Source: Methyloceanibacter methanicus
Lineage (GTDB): Bacteria; Pseudomonadota; Alphaproteobacteria; Rhizobiales; Methyloligellaceae
Length of the DNA stretch: 64,000 nucleotides
Reading direction: 5' to 3'
NCBI RefSeq assembly: GCF_001723285.1
Contig: NZ_LPWG01000010.1
Location: 310,001-374,000, forward strand
The notes under the pieces: model-generated
What the model was told of the DNA's origin: nothing
Database searches by the model: none
The model's input: only the letters and a program-made list of their open reading frames with translations
Shown: positions 1-8,692 of the stretch, one piece after another
Numbering within the stretch: the stretch's first letter is position 1
Layout of the letters: each line of letters opens with the position of its first letter
Program-made: the position numbers and the translations under genes

Positions 1-1
1 C

Positions 2-892
2 GACGTGGTTCTGCCGTTCCAGGCCGAGCAGGCCGACGTCCTCGGGCGCCTGGTGAAGCTGGGTCCGACCGTCGACACGATCCTGTCGCGCCACGATTAC
101 CCCGAGCCCGTCTCGCGCCTGCTGGGCGAAGCGGTCGCGCTGACGGCGCTGCTCGGCGCCTCGCTGAAATCGGACGGCAAGCTGATCCTCCAGGCCTCGA
201 CCGATGGCGCCGTCGATCTCCTCGTGGCCGATTTCGTGGTCCCCGGCGCCATGCGCGCCTATGCCCGTTTCGACGAGGAGAAGCTGGCGGCCCTCGACCG
301 GGAGGACGACGCGGCGCTGCTCGGACACGGCCATCTTGCCATGACCATCGATCGCGGCCAGGACGCCGAGCGCTATCAAGGCGTGGTGCCGCTCGAAGGC
401 TCCAGCCTCGCGGAGGCCGCGGACACCTATTTCAAACAGTCCGAACAACTGCCGAGTTTCTTGCGGCTTGCCGTGGCCCGGCACTTTCAGGTCGGGGCGA
501 ACGGCGAAGGTGCCTGGACCTGGCGCGCCGGCGGACTACTGGTGCAGAAGCTCACGCGCGAAGGCGGGATCGTGAGCCCGAAGCGGTTCGAGGAAGATTG
601 GACCCGCGCGAAGTCGCTTGCCGAAACGGTCGAGGACCATGAGCTACTCGACCCCACACTCGCACCCGAACGGTTGCTCTTCCGCCTCTTCCATGAAGAG
701 CAGGTGCGGGTCTATCGCGCCATCCCGTTGACGACTTATTGCAGCTGCTCGCGCGAACGCGTCGGGGAAATGCTCGAACGCTTCTCGGGCGAGGACCTGG
801 CCGACATGGTGGTCGACGGCAAGCTCTGGGTCAGTTGCGAGTTCTGCAACGCCCGTTACGACTTCGACCCGGCCGATTTCGGGGCCGAATAG
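2..892 (+). CDS. hslO: Hsp33 redox-regulated chaperone, 5' end cut by the window
   Basis: Cytosolic holdase activated by oxidative unfolding. The reading frame is open from base 2, and the residues before the first GTG (base 5) fit the Hsp33 N-terminus, so the true start lies outside the window. The C-terminal redox switch is intact: a CxC pair (residues 246 and 248, counted from the GTG) and a CxxC pair (278 and 281) form the zinc site, in the contexts YCSCSRERVG and SCEFCNARYDF. The N-terminal fold carries the usual stretch around ILSRHDYPEPVSRLLGEA. It converges on argE, whose stop is 20 bases away. The identification is secure; only the start is missing. Confidence 0.95.
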   Translation, partial: DVVLPFQAEQADVLGRLVKLGPTVDTILSRHDYPEPVSRLLGEAVALTALLGASLKSDGKLILQASTDGAVDLLVADFVVPGAMRAYARFDEEKLAALDREDDAALLGHGHLAMTIDRGQDAERYQGVVPLEGSSLAEAADTYFKQSEQLPSFLRLAVARHFQVGANGEGAWTWRAGGLLVQKLTREGGIVSPKRFEEDWTRAKSLAETVEDHELLDPTLAPERLLFRLFHEEQVRVYRAIPLTTYCSCSRERVGEMLERFSGEDLADMVVDGKLWVSCEFCNARYDFDPADFGAE

Positions 893-912
893 GCACCGGA
901 CCGCTTGATCCT

Positions 913-2076
913 CTAAGCGCGCATCCGCTCGCCGAGCTTTGCCAGGAACGCGAGGCAGGAGTCGATCTGCGCCAGCGAGACGAACTCGTCCGCCGCATGG
1001 GCCTGTTCGATGTCGCCGGGGCCGCACACCACGGCCGCGCAGCCCGCATCCTGGAACAGGCCGGCTTCCGTCGCGTAGGAGACGCCTGAGGCGCGGTTGG
1101 CGCCGGTCAGCGTCATGGCCAGCGACACCGCCTCGGAGTCCGGCCCGGCCGAGAACGCCGGGACCGCTGTCTCCGTCCTTGTGTCGATGGCGGCATTCGG
1201 CGCGACGGCACGCATGTTCGGCAGCAAGGTCCTGTTGGCGAACGCCGCGAGCCGCGCGGGCACGTCCTTGGCCTTGGTGCCGGGAAGTCCCCGGAGCTGC
1301 CAGAGCACGTCGCAGTTCCGTGGCACGATATTGGGCGCGGTCCCCCCGTCCACCATCGCGACCATGACGGTGGAGTAGGGCGGGTCGTAATGCGGATCGT
1401 TCTCGGCCTTCGCGACCTCCGCCGCCATGCGGTCGATCTCCTCCACGATCTTCGAGGCGGCGGAAATCGCATTGACGCCGATCGCCGGCATGCTGGAATG
1501 GGCTTCCTTCCCGGTGACCGTCGTGCGGAACACGTCGATGCATTTGTGTCCGTCGATGACCTGCATGCCGGAGGGCTCGCCCACGATGACGACACGCGGG
1601 CGCGGCAAATCCTGCCCGAACCGCGCGATCATGGGCCGCACGCCGATGCATCCCACCTCCTCGTCATAGGAAACGAGGATATGGATGGGCTCGGCCAGCG
1701 GCGCCGATTTGAACAGCGGCACCGAGGCGAGCACGCAGGCGATGAAGCCTTTCATATCGCAGGTGCCCCGTCCGTAGAGCTTGCCGTCCCGCTCGGTCAG
1801 CGTGAACGGATCGGAGGTCCAGGATTGGCCCGTCACCGGCACGCAGTCGCTATGACCGGAAAGCCCGACGCCGCCCGCGCCGTCGCCAATGGTCGCGAGC
1901 AGGGAGGCCTTCTTGCCGTCGTCGCTCGGCACCAGGGTGGAGGCGACACCGTGACCGTCCAAGACGTCCCGCACGAATGCGATCAGATCGAGATTGGACC
2001 GCGCGCTCGTCGTGTCGAAGGCGACGAGCTTCGCGAGAAGGTCTTTTGCGTCTTGCGTGCGCGCGGGCGTCGCCAT
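913..2076 (-). CDS. argE: Acetylornithine deacetylase (M20 metallopeptidase family)
   Basis: Removes the acetyl group from N-acetylornithine in arginine synthesis; a two-zinc hydrolase. Metal-ligand motifs are visible: SGHSDCVP (His75, Asp77), GRGTCDMKGF (Asp107) and YDEEVGC (Glu139, Glu140). At 387 residues it has the usual ArgE length. Its ATG (2076) lies 4 bases after the metZ stop, so the two genes form one operon, and the SAM-II riboswitch ahead of metZ probably controls both. Related M20 enzymes (succinyl-diaminopimelate desuccinylase, carboxypeptidase G2) are possible but fit the motif wording less well. Confidence 0.88.
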   Translation of the reverse strand: MATPARTQDAKDLLAKLVAFDTTSARSNLDLIAFVRDVLDGHGVASTLVPSDDGKKASLLATIGDGAGGVGLSGHSDCVPVTGQSWTSDPFTLTERDGKLYGRGTCDMKGFIACVLASVPLFKSAPLAEPIHILVSYDEEVGCIGVRPMIARFGQDLPRPRVVIVGEPSGMQVIDGHKCIDVFRTTVTGKEAHSSMPAIGVNAISAASKIVEEIDRMAAEVAKAENDPHYDPPYSTVMVAMVDGGTAPNIVPRNCDVLWQLRGLPGTKAKDVPARLAAFANRTLLPNMRAVAPNAAIDTRTETAVPAFSAGPDSEAVSLAMTLTGANRASGVSYATEAGLFQDAGCAAVVCGPGDIEQAHAADEFVSLAQIDSCLAFLAKLGERMRA

Positions 2077-2080
2077 GCTG

Positions 2081-3293
2081 TTACTTCACCATCGAAAGGG
2101 CTCGATCGAGGTCCGCTTCCAGATCGCCGGCATCTTCCAGGCCGACCGAGATGCGGATCGTGCTGTCGAAAATGCCGAGTTCCGCACGGGTCTCCGGCGA
2201 AAGGCGTTGGTGCGTGGTGGTCGCCGGATGGGTGGCCAGACTCTTGGCGTCGCCGAGATTGTTGCTGATGCTGACGAGATCGAGCCCGTTCAAGAACGCA
2301 AAGGCGTCTTCCTTGGTCGTGCCGACATCGAAGGCCACCAGCGGGCCGCCAAAGGCCATCTGCTTCTTGGCGAGGTCGTGCTGGGGATGGTCCGCGCGTC
2401 CCGGATAATGGACCCGTGTGACCGCCGGCGCGTCCGCCAGAAAATCGGCGATGCGCGCGGCGGACTCGCAATGCCGGGCCACGCGCAAGGGCAGCGTCTC
2501 CAGTCCCTTGAGCAGCACCCACGCGTTGAACGGGCTCAACGACGGTCCGGTATGCTTCAGGAACGTATGCAAGGTCTCGTCGACGAACTCCTGCGGGCCG
2601 AGGACCACGCCGCCCAGGCAGCGGCCTTGCCCGTCGATGTGCTTCGTCGCCGAGTAGACGACGATGTCGGCGCCGAGCGCCATGGGCCGCTGGCCGAGCG
2701 GCGTTGCGAACACGTTGTCGACGATGGTCAGCGCGCCGCATCCCTTGGCGATCTTGGCCACGGCCTCGATGTCGACCAGCTCCAGAACGGGGTTCGTCGG
2801 CGTTTCGAAGAAAAAGGCTTTCGTGTTGGGCGTGACGGCGGCCTCCCAGGCTGCCAAGTCCCGGCCGTCCACAAGCGTCGAGGTGATGCCGTAGCGCGGC
2901 AGGAGGTCCTCCACGATATAGAGGCAACTGCCGAACAGGGCGCGCCCCGCGACCACATGGTCGCCCGCTTTGAGATGGGACAGGAGCGAGGCGGCCACGG
3001 CCGCCATGCCACTCGCCGTGCCGCGCGCGGCGTCCGCCCCCTCGAGCGCGCAGATGCGCTGCTCGAACATGGAGATGGTGGGGTTCGCGTAGCGGCTATA
3101 GACATAGCCCTCCGTTTCGCCCTTGAAGCGCGCTTCGGCCTCCTCGGCGTTTTCGTAGACATAGCCGGAGTTGAGAAAGAGGGCTTCGGAGGTTTCGCCA
3201 AACTGGCTACGCAGCGTGCCCTCGTGCACCAGCTGCGTGGCGGGCCCCAACCTTGCTGCTTAACGCCTCGCGGCTCTCGTTCTTCCCGGCCAT
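2081..3293 (-). CDS. metZ: O-succinylhomoserine sulfhydrylase, with an indel near its N-terminus
   Basis: PLP enzyme that makes homocysteine from O-succinylhomoserine and sulfide, joining the sulfur operon at 40-48 kb to methionine synthesis. The PLP-lysine motif SATKHIDGQGR and the family signature ETPTNPVLELVDI are present. The best start is ATG 3293, preceded by GAGGAG 9 bases upstream, giving MAGKNESREALSSKVG. That frame breaks at about 3241-3250 in a GGGG run; removing one G joins it to PATQLVHEGTLRSQFGE. Without this correction the ORF would have to start at a TTG (3250) with no good ribosome site. I treat the break as a sequencing insertion. Confidence 0.88.
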
Positions 3294-3346
3294 GACCAAA
3301 CACTCCTCGTTCGTTTTCACCTGTCGCGATTTTTGGCCGGCGGCAT

Positions 3347-3383
3347 AAAAAAACCCGGACTTGGCTGCCGCCAAAGGCCCGGG
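3347..3383 (-). terminator. Intrinsic terminator in the metZ leader (riboswitch expression platform)
   Basis: Read on the minus strand: stem CCCGG/CCGGG enclosing an inner stem TTGGC/GCCAA with loop GGCA, followed directly by seven T. It lies between the SAM-II aptamer and the metZ start, where it could stop transcription or be bypassed. SAM-II switches often act at translation, so its role in SAM control is inferred. Confidence 0.75.
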
Positions 3384-3394
3384 GTCGAAGTCCG

Positions 3395-3452
3395 CGGCCT
3401 TTTAGCGACTTGTTTTACGTGGCTGCAAGCCGGCCGGCCAAATCACCACACC
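3395..3452 (-). promoter_or_regulatory. SAM-II riboswitch
   Basis: On the minus strand the leader contains the conserved SAM-II core: GTGGTGATTTGG, then TTGCAGCCACGT, then CAAGTCGCTAAAAGG. GTGG pairs with CCAC to form P1, and the A/U-rich CGCTAAAAGG tail forms the pseudoknot side. SAM-II is known in alphaproteobacteria ahead of metA, metX and metZ genes, which matches this position. High SAM should switch off metZ and probably argE. Confidence 0.92.
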
Positions 3453-3500
3453 CCGATTAATGTCGCGCCGGGGCGGGAGCGTCAAGCAAAACGGGCAGGC

Positions 3501-4232
3501 TCATTCGAGGCAGGCCGTGGCAATTCCGAGCCGCTTCGCCACCATGCGGGCTGTTTCCTCCCGGCGGGCGGTCAGAGCGGCGGTCGCCGTCCGAACCGTC
3601 TCGACCGCCGCCGCAGGCGCCCGGTCCGGGGCGCCCGCATCGAAGGGCGGTTCGGGCGCATATTGCATGGCGAGTTGGATGGCCTCCGCCACCTCCTGTC
3701 CGCGCAGCATCGCGGCGACCTGCAGGGCCCCGTCGATCCCGGAGGTGACGCCGCCTGCGCAGACGAGATTGCCGTCCACGACGACGCGGGCATCGATGGG
3801 CGTCGCGCCGAACAAAGGCAGAAGATGCTGCACGGTCCAATAGGTCGTGGCCTTTTTGCCGCGCAGCAGCCCCGCCGCCCCGCAAAGCAGCGCGCCCGTG
3901 CACACGGAGAAGAGGATCTTCGCTTCGGCAGCCTGGCGGCGGATCCAGCTGAGCAGGGCCTCATCCCGCATCAGGGCCTCCTGTCCCGGGCCACCGGGGA
4001 TGTGCAGCACGTCTAGCCGGGGCGCATCCAGCAGAGACCCATCGGGCGTGAGCTGCAAGCCGGCCGCGTCTTCGACGGGCGCGGTGGTTAGCCCGTAGAG
4101 GCGGCAGGTGGCATTCGGAATGCGGGCGAAGACCTCGAACGGGCCGGTGAGGTCGATCTGGTCGAGCCCTTCGAACAGGAGCGAGCCGATTTCAAGGGGC
4201 GTATCGCCGGGACTCTGGCCTTCTGGGGTCAT
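3501..4232 (-). CDS. DJ-1/PfpI family protein, isonitrile hydratase-like
   Basis: 243 residues with the class I glutamine amidotransferase-like fold of the DJ-1/PfpI superfamily. The nucleophile elbow is FSVCTGALLCGAAGLL with the cysteine at residue 111, followed by RGKKATTYWTVQHL, wording also seen in isonitrile hydratases and in the sensor domain of GlxA-type regulators. There is no C-terminal AraC helix-turn-helix, only an alpha-helical tail, so an enzyme is more likely than a regulator. The substrate is unknown. The start ATG lies in the last of three 17-bp repeats. Confidence 0.78.
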   Translation of the reverse strand: MTPEGQSPGDTPLEIGSLLFEGLDQIDLTGPFEVFARIPNATCRLYGLTTAPVEDAAGLQLTPDGSLLDAPRLDVLHIPGGPGQEALMRDEALLSWIRRQAAEAKILFSVCTGALLCGAAGLLRGKKATTYWTVQHLLPLFGATPIDARVVVDGNLVCAGGVTSGIDGALQVAAMLRGQEVAEAIQLAMQYAPEPPFDAGAPDRAPAAAVETVRTATAALTARREETARMVAKRLGIATACLE

Positions 4233-4265
4233 GGGCCTTCCGGGGTCATGGGCCTTCCGGGGTCA
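4215..4265. repeat. Three tandem 17-bp copies spanning a translation start
   Basis: Unit TGGGCCTTCCGGGGTCA occurs at 4215-4231 (two mismatches), 4232-4248 and 4249-4265. Read on the minus strand, each copy brings an ATG. The two upstream ATGs open six-codon ORFs (MTPEGP) whose TGA overlaps the next ATG; the third ATG is the PfpI gene start. This could be translational coupling or a simple replication-slippage expansion. Confidence 0.85.
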
Positions 4266-4355
4266 TGGGATGGGCTCTGGCGTTCCTTGTGAATCCGGGG
4301 GAGAATCGCGTTCTCAGGATGACCCGCCACACGGCAAATGCAATGAAGATCGACT

Positions 4356-5549
4356 ATGAACCAACCCGACCAGTTTTTTGACGCATCGTCCGAGGAGTCC
4401 GCCGCAGCCGGCGTCGCGGACGGGGCGAGCCGGGCGCTGTCCCGGACCGGCGTGCTGCCAAGCCAGGCGCTCCGCGTGCTCATTGCGGCGGGCGAGGTCG
4501 GTGGGTCGGTTCCGATCGAAGAGGCGCAGATCCAGCCCGCGAGCCTCGATCTTCGCTTGGGCACGGTGGCCTACCGCATCCGGGCGAGCTTTCTACCCGG
4601 CACCAAGGCGAGCGTGCGCGACAAGCTCGAAGGGCTCACCTTCCACGAGATCGACCTGACCAAGGGCGCCGTTCTGGAGGCTGGTTGCGTCTATCTCGTT
4701 CCGTTGATCGAGCATCTCAATCTGCGCCCGACGATCGCGGCCTTCGCGAACCCCAAGAGTTCCACGGGCCGGCTCGACGTGTTCACCCGTCTGATCGCCG
4801 ACAACCAGGAAAGCTTCGACTATGTCGCGGAAGGCTATCGCGGGCCGCTCTACGCGGAGATCTGCCCCCGGACCTTCTCGGTCAAGGTTCGCACGGGCAC
4901 GCGTCTCAATCAGATCCGTTTCCGCCGCCGTGTCTCTCAGCAGTCGGACGAGGCGCCGGGTCGCATTGGCGACAAACGTTTGCGGGCCATCCACTCCGAT
5001 GTGGGTCTTGTGGAGGGCGAGGCGGCGATCCGCGACGGTCTCAATCTTCGCATCAGCCTGGCACCTGTCGAGCCCGGCGGGATGGTCGGCTACCGCGCGC
5101 GGCGCTATGCGGGCGTGATCGATATGGACAATGTGGGCGGCTACGACGTGGGGCAGTACTGGGAGGCGGTCCATCTCGGCCGCGACAAGCGCCTCGTTCT
5201 GGACCCGCAGGAGTTCTACATCCTGGCGTCCAAGGAAAGCGTCTCCGTGCCGCCGGAATATGTGGCCGAGATGGCGCCGTTCGACCCGATGATCGGCGAG
5301 TACCGCGTCCATTACGCCGGGTTCTTCGATCCCGGGTTTGGCTACGCGGCCGGAAAGGCACCGGGCGCCAAGGCGGTGCTCGAAGTGCGCAGTCTCGATA
5401 TTCCCTTCATCGTCGAGGACGGACAGATCGTGGGGCGGCTCGTCTATGACAGGCTCACCGAAATCCCCGAGTCCCTTTACGGTCAGGGCATCGGTTCGCA
5501 TTATCAGGCGCAAGGTCTGAAACTATCGAAGCATTTTCGTCAGCCTTAA
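4356..5549 (+). CDS. dcd: 2'-deoxycytidine 5'-triphosphate deaminase (two-domain type)
   Basis: Deaminates dCTP to dUTP for thymidylate supply. The 397-residue protein is the long alphaproteobacterial form with two dUTPase-like halves, rather than the roughly 190-residue E. coli Dcd. Visible signatures are IQPASLDLRLG, the FANPKSSTGRLDVFTRLI stretch with the conserved serine/arginine active-site region, and YAEICPRTFSVKVR. ATG 4356 is the first in-frame start. It is divergent from the PfpI gene. Confidence 0.88.
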   Translation: MNQPDQFFDASSEESAAAGVADGASRALSRTGVLPSQALRVLIAAGEVGGSVPIEEAQIQPASLDLRLGTVAYRIRASFLPGTKASVRDKLEGLTFHEIDLTKGAVLEAGCVYLVPLIEHLNLRPTIAAFANPKSSTGRLDVFTRLIADNQESFDYVAEGYRGPLYAEICPRTFSVKVRTGTRLNQIRFRRRVSQQSDEAPGRIGDKRLRAIHSDVGLVEGEAAIRDGLNLRISLAPVEPGGMVGYRARRYAGVIDMDNVGGYDVGQYWEAVHLGRDKRLVLDPQEFYILASKESVSVPPEYVAEMAPFDPMIGEYRVHYAGFFDPGFGYAAGKAPGAKAVLEVRSLDIPFIVEDGQIVGRLVYDRLTEIPESLYGQGIGSHYQAQGLKLSKHFRQP

Positions 5550-5623
5550 GCGTATAGTTCATCTGGGGTAGGGCCCGCATCTGGGGACGCGGCGGCCCGA
5601 ACGGGGATCGGGGGATTTTCGCC

Positions 5624-6985
5624 ATGGAGGCGCTGACATCGGCCATTACGTGGTTGAGCGGGATCGTTTGGGGCGTACCGATGCTGGTGCTCCTCTTGGG
5701 CGTCGGCATCTATCTCACGATCGGATTGCATTTCCGGACCTTGCGCGATCTGCCGGTCGCCCTGGCCATGCTCTGGCACGGCCGGGTCGCCGAGGGCAAA
5801 GGCGAGATCACGCCGTTCAACGCCCTGATGACGGCGCTCGCTGCGACCATCGGAACGGGCAATATCGCGGGCGTCGCCACCGCGATCTATTTCGGCGGTC
5901 CCGGCGCCGTCTTCTGGATGTGGATGACCGCATTGGTGGGGATGGCGACGAAGTTCGCCGAGGCGGTGCTTGCCGTGCGTTATCGCGAAGTGGATGAACG
6001 CGGCAAGTATGTCGGCGGTCCCATGTATTACATCAAGAACGGACTTGGGGCCCGCTGGGCCTGGCTCGGTACGGCGTTTGCTCTGTTTACCGGGTTCGCC
6101 GGTTTCGGCATCGGCAACACCGTCCAAGCGAACTCCGTAGCCGATGCGCTGGATGCGGCCTTCGGCATGCCGTTCTGGTTGACGGGCGTGATCCTCGCGA
6201 TCCTTGTGGGCCTCGTCCTGATCGGTGGCGTCCACCGGATCGCCGCGGTCGCCGGAACATTGGTGCCGATCATGGCGATTGGCTATATCGGTGCGGGGTC
6301 CGTGGTGCTGGCTCTCAACGCCGGCGCGGTGCCGGGAGCGTTCGGGCTGATCTTCCAGCACGCTTTTTCGCCTGCCGCGGCGACGGGCGGGTTTGCGGGC
6401 GCGGCCGTCTGGGCGGCCATCCGTTTCGGCGTGGCCCGCGGCGTCTTCTCCAACGAGGCCGGGCTTGGCTCGGCGCCGATCGCGCATGCGGCGGCCGAAT
6501 GCAAAGGGCCTGTCAGTCAGGGGCTCGTTGCCATGCTCGGGACGTTCGTCGACACGATCCTCGTCTGCACGTTCACGGCTCTTGTGATCTTGAGCACCGG
6601 TGTGTGGACAAACGGGCTCAACGGGGCCGAACTCACGTCAAGCGCGTTCGAGATGACGCTCCCGAATGTGGGCAGCGAAATCACGTCCATCGCGCTTGCC
6701 GTGTTCGCCTTCACCTCGCTTCTTGGTTGGAGCTACTACTGCGAACGGGCGTGGCAGTACCTTCTCGGCGTAAAGGTCATCGTGCCGTTCCGCGTGCTGT
6801 GGTCGCTGGCGCCGATCCTCGGCGCGACCGTGAAGCTCAGCTTCATCTGGCTGCTGGCCGATACGCTCAACGCACTGATGGCGATTCCGAATCTGATCGC
6901 GCTGGCATTGTTGAGCCCCGTGGTGTTTACCGCCGCGAAGGAGTTTTTCGCCACGCGCGGCAAATCGGAAAACAATCCGTACTAG
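5624..6985 (+). CDS. Alanine/glycine:cation symporter (AGCS family)
   Basis: 453-residue inner-membrane carrier with about 10-11 hydrophobic segments. AGCS hallmarks are TPFNALMTALAATIGTGNIA near residues 66-85, GPGAVFWMWMTALVGM, GGPMYYIKNGLG, and FSNEAGLGSAPIAHAAA (around 270). Family members bring in alanine or glycine with sodium or protons. It is a stand-alone gene with no clear partner. Specificity cannot be read from the sequence. Confidence 0.9.
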   Translation: MEALTSAITWLSGIVWGVPMLVLLLGVGIYLTIGLHFRTLRDLPVALAMLWHGRVAEGKGEITPFNALMTALAATIGTGNIAGVATAIYFGGPGAVFWMWMTALVGMATKFAEAVLAVRYREVDERGKYVGGPMYYIKNGLGARWAWLGTAFALFTGFAGFGIGNTVQANSVADALDAAFGMPFWLTGVILAILVGLVLIGGVHRIAAVAGTLVPIMAIGYIGAGSVVLALNAGAVPGAFGLIFQHAFSPAAATGGFAGAAVWAAIRFGVARGVFSNEAGLGSAPIAHAAAECKGPVSQGLVAMLGTFVDTILVCTFTALVILSTGVWTNGLNGAELTSSAFEMTLPNVGSEITSIALAVFAFTSLLGWSYYCERAWQYLLGVKVIVPFRVLWSLAPILGATVKLSFIWLLADTLNALMAIPNLIALALLSPVVFTAAKEFFATRGKSENNPY

Positions 6986-7099
6986 GCGAACGGCTTATGC
7001 AGCCGTCGGACGACACCGTTGGAGTGGCGCGAAACCGGTCCGTATGCAATTGTCATACCTTCTAAGCAGCACGGTGATTTCGAAATTTCAGGGGGCACG

Positions 7100-7726
7100 A
7101 TGAAGCATGTTGCGATCGCATTCCTAGCGGCTGTCGTTGCGAGCGTGGGCGCGGGAGGGGCCGGTTACGCGCAAAGCGTCCAAGAGCTTGCAAAGAGGGC
7201 CGAGAGCGACGCAAAGCGCGGGAAGGACCTCGACGCCTACAATTCCATCCGCGAGGCCGCGGTGAAGATTTGGGAGCGGAGCCCGCTGCTGTTTCGCGAG
7301 GCCCTGTTCGTCAAATCCGCGCCCACGGGATACGGCATCTACGACCCCCGCCCGAACAATGTCTTCAAGCCCGGCGAGAAGCTCTTCATCTATGTGGAGC
7401 CGGTGGGCTTTGCCTGGCAGAAGAAGAGCGGGTTGAACCACGCCGAACTGGTTTCCGACCTGGTCCTCAAGGATGCCGAGGGCACGGTTCTGGGCGAGCA
7501 GGCCGGGTTCGGGACCTTCACGTTCGACAGCCGGGACAAGAACCTCGAGGTGATGACGGCACTCACCATCGATTTCACCGAGGCGCCCGCCGGCAAATAC
7601 GTGGCGGAGCTGAAATTCACCGACAAGCTCGGGAAGAAGTCGGCCACGTTCGAACTCCCCTTCGAAATCGAGGGCGACCAGAAGGCATCCGACTCCGACA
7701 AGGATGAACCCGACGAGGACGAGTAA
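7100..7726 (+). CDS. Secreted protein of unknown function with an acidic tail
   Basis: Start ATG 7100 is preceded by AGGGGG; an upstream in-frame start (7019) would bury the signal peptide. The signal peptide MKHVAIAFLAAVVASVGAGG ends near GYAQ. The mature domain, with GYGIYDPRPNNVFKPGEKLF and the later FTFDSRDKNLEVMTAL, looks like a periplasmic beta-sandwich. The C-terminus is strongly acidic (DSDKDEPDEDE). I do not recognise a named family. Confidence 0.7.
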   Translation: MKHVAIAFLAAVVASVGAGGAGYAQSVQELAKRAESDAKRGKDLDAYNSIREAAVKIWERSPLLFREALFVKSAPTGYGIYDPRPNNVFKPGEKLFIYVEPVGFAWQKKSGLNHAELVSDLVLKDAEGTVLGEQAGFGTFTFDSRDKNLEVMTALTIDFTEAPAGKYVAELKFTDKLGKKSATFELPFEIEGDQKASDSDKDEPDEDE

Positions 7727-7781
7727 GGTGCGGCAATTGCGTCGCAGCTCCCAAAAATTGGCTGAAAACCCCTAGCATTTG

Positions 7782-7809
7782 TTGACTTGCAATTTTTAGC
7801 TGCAACAAT
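7782..7809 (+). promoter_or_regulatory. Possible sigma-70 promoter before luxR
   Basis: TTGACT (7782-7787) and AACAAT (7804-7809) with a 16-base spacer lie 34 bases before the luxR ATG in an unusually AT-rich stretch. The -10 box is weak, so this is only a candidate. Confidence 0.35.
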
Positions 7810-7842
7810 GGATCGTCGCACTTTTTTGTACAGGGGAAGGGC

Positions 7843-8585
7843 ATGGGAGGGTCGTCTTCGCCATACGCGCACCGGCCGTTCGATTTCGCCGAGAAGATCG
7901 AGGCCCTCAACGACTACGACGCGATTTGCGCGGCCATCTGCGAGGAGTTGGCGTGGTTCGGCTTCACCTGCGTCACCAGCTTCATCATGCCGGGTCCCGG
8001 TGAGCCCTTCAAAAAAGGCGTACATCTCAACACCCGGCCTCAGACTACGTCGATCATTACGAAGAAAAGAACTACGTCCTGCGCGATCCGGTGGTCACGG
8101 AACTGCGCAACACCGTGCGCCCCTTCGCCTGGAGCGACGTGGTCGAACGCCGGGACCTCAGCCGTGCCGAAAAGCGGATTGTCGAGGAGGCCAAGGAGTT
8201 CGACGTCAATAACGGGCTGATCGTTCCGATCGTCACCTTGTCGGGGGGCCTGTCGGTCTTCAGCCCCTGCGGACGGGATCCGGATCTGTCTGCAGGCGCG
8301 CGCCGCGCCGTCGAGCTGATCTCGCTCTGCAGCCATCAGGCGCTCAAGCGGATCCTTCTGGAGCAAATGCGAAGCGGCGAGGCGCATACGCCGCTGACAC
8401 CGCGTGAGAAGGAAGTCATGCGCTGGATCGCAGCCGGGAAAACCGATCAGGAGATCGCCGGGATTCTCAACATCACGCCGGGGACGGTGAACGTGCATGT
8501 GGAGCGCGCCAAGCGCAAACTCGATGCCTTCCAGCGCACCTTCGCCGTGGTGAAGGCCATCCGTTTCGGCGAAATCTCCCTCTAA
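7843..8585 (+). CDS. LuxR-type quorum-sensing regulator, one indel
   Basis: Acyl-homoserine-lactone receptor and transcription factor. ATG 7843 follows GGGGAAGG. The N-terminal autoinducer domain carries the conserved residues in DYVDHYEEKNYVLRDPV, PFAWSDV and NNGLIVPI. The C-terminal HTH is LTPREKEVMRWIAAGKTDQE...ITPGTVNVHVERAKRKL. The two halves are in different frames, and one missing base near 8038-8041 (CGGCCT/CAGAC) restores a continuous protein of about 247 residues. It is adjacent to luxI and co-oriented, the classical cognate pair. The break is most likely a sequencing error. Confidence 0.85.
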
Positions 8586-8610
8586 GCGCCTGAGATAAAA
8601 TCGAAAAACG

Positions 8611-8634
8611 TCCATATTGGGAAACCAATATGGA
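8611..8634. promoter_or_regulatory. Perfect palindrome ahead of luxI, candidate LuxR operator
   Basis: Arms TCCATATTGG and CCAATATGGA are exact reverse complements separated by GAAA. It sits 25 bases after the luxR stop and 58 bases before the luxI ATG, where a lux box is expected. No T-run follows, so a terminator is less likely. Its 10-4-10 geometry differs from the 20-bp Vibrio lux box. Confidence 0.6.
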
Positions 8635-8692
8635 TTGGCCCGCCATTCTTAAGGCCTGATGGCCCTCGACGATTCGAACGGGGGGCTGAAGC

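Noticed and set aside
5546..6487. A 313-codon minus-strand ORF inside the symporter gene
   Set aside because: Arg/His-rich shadow of a membrane protein gene; no ribosome site.
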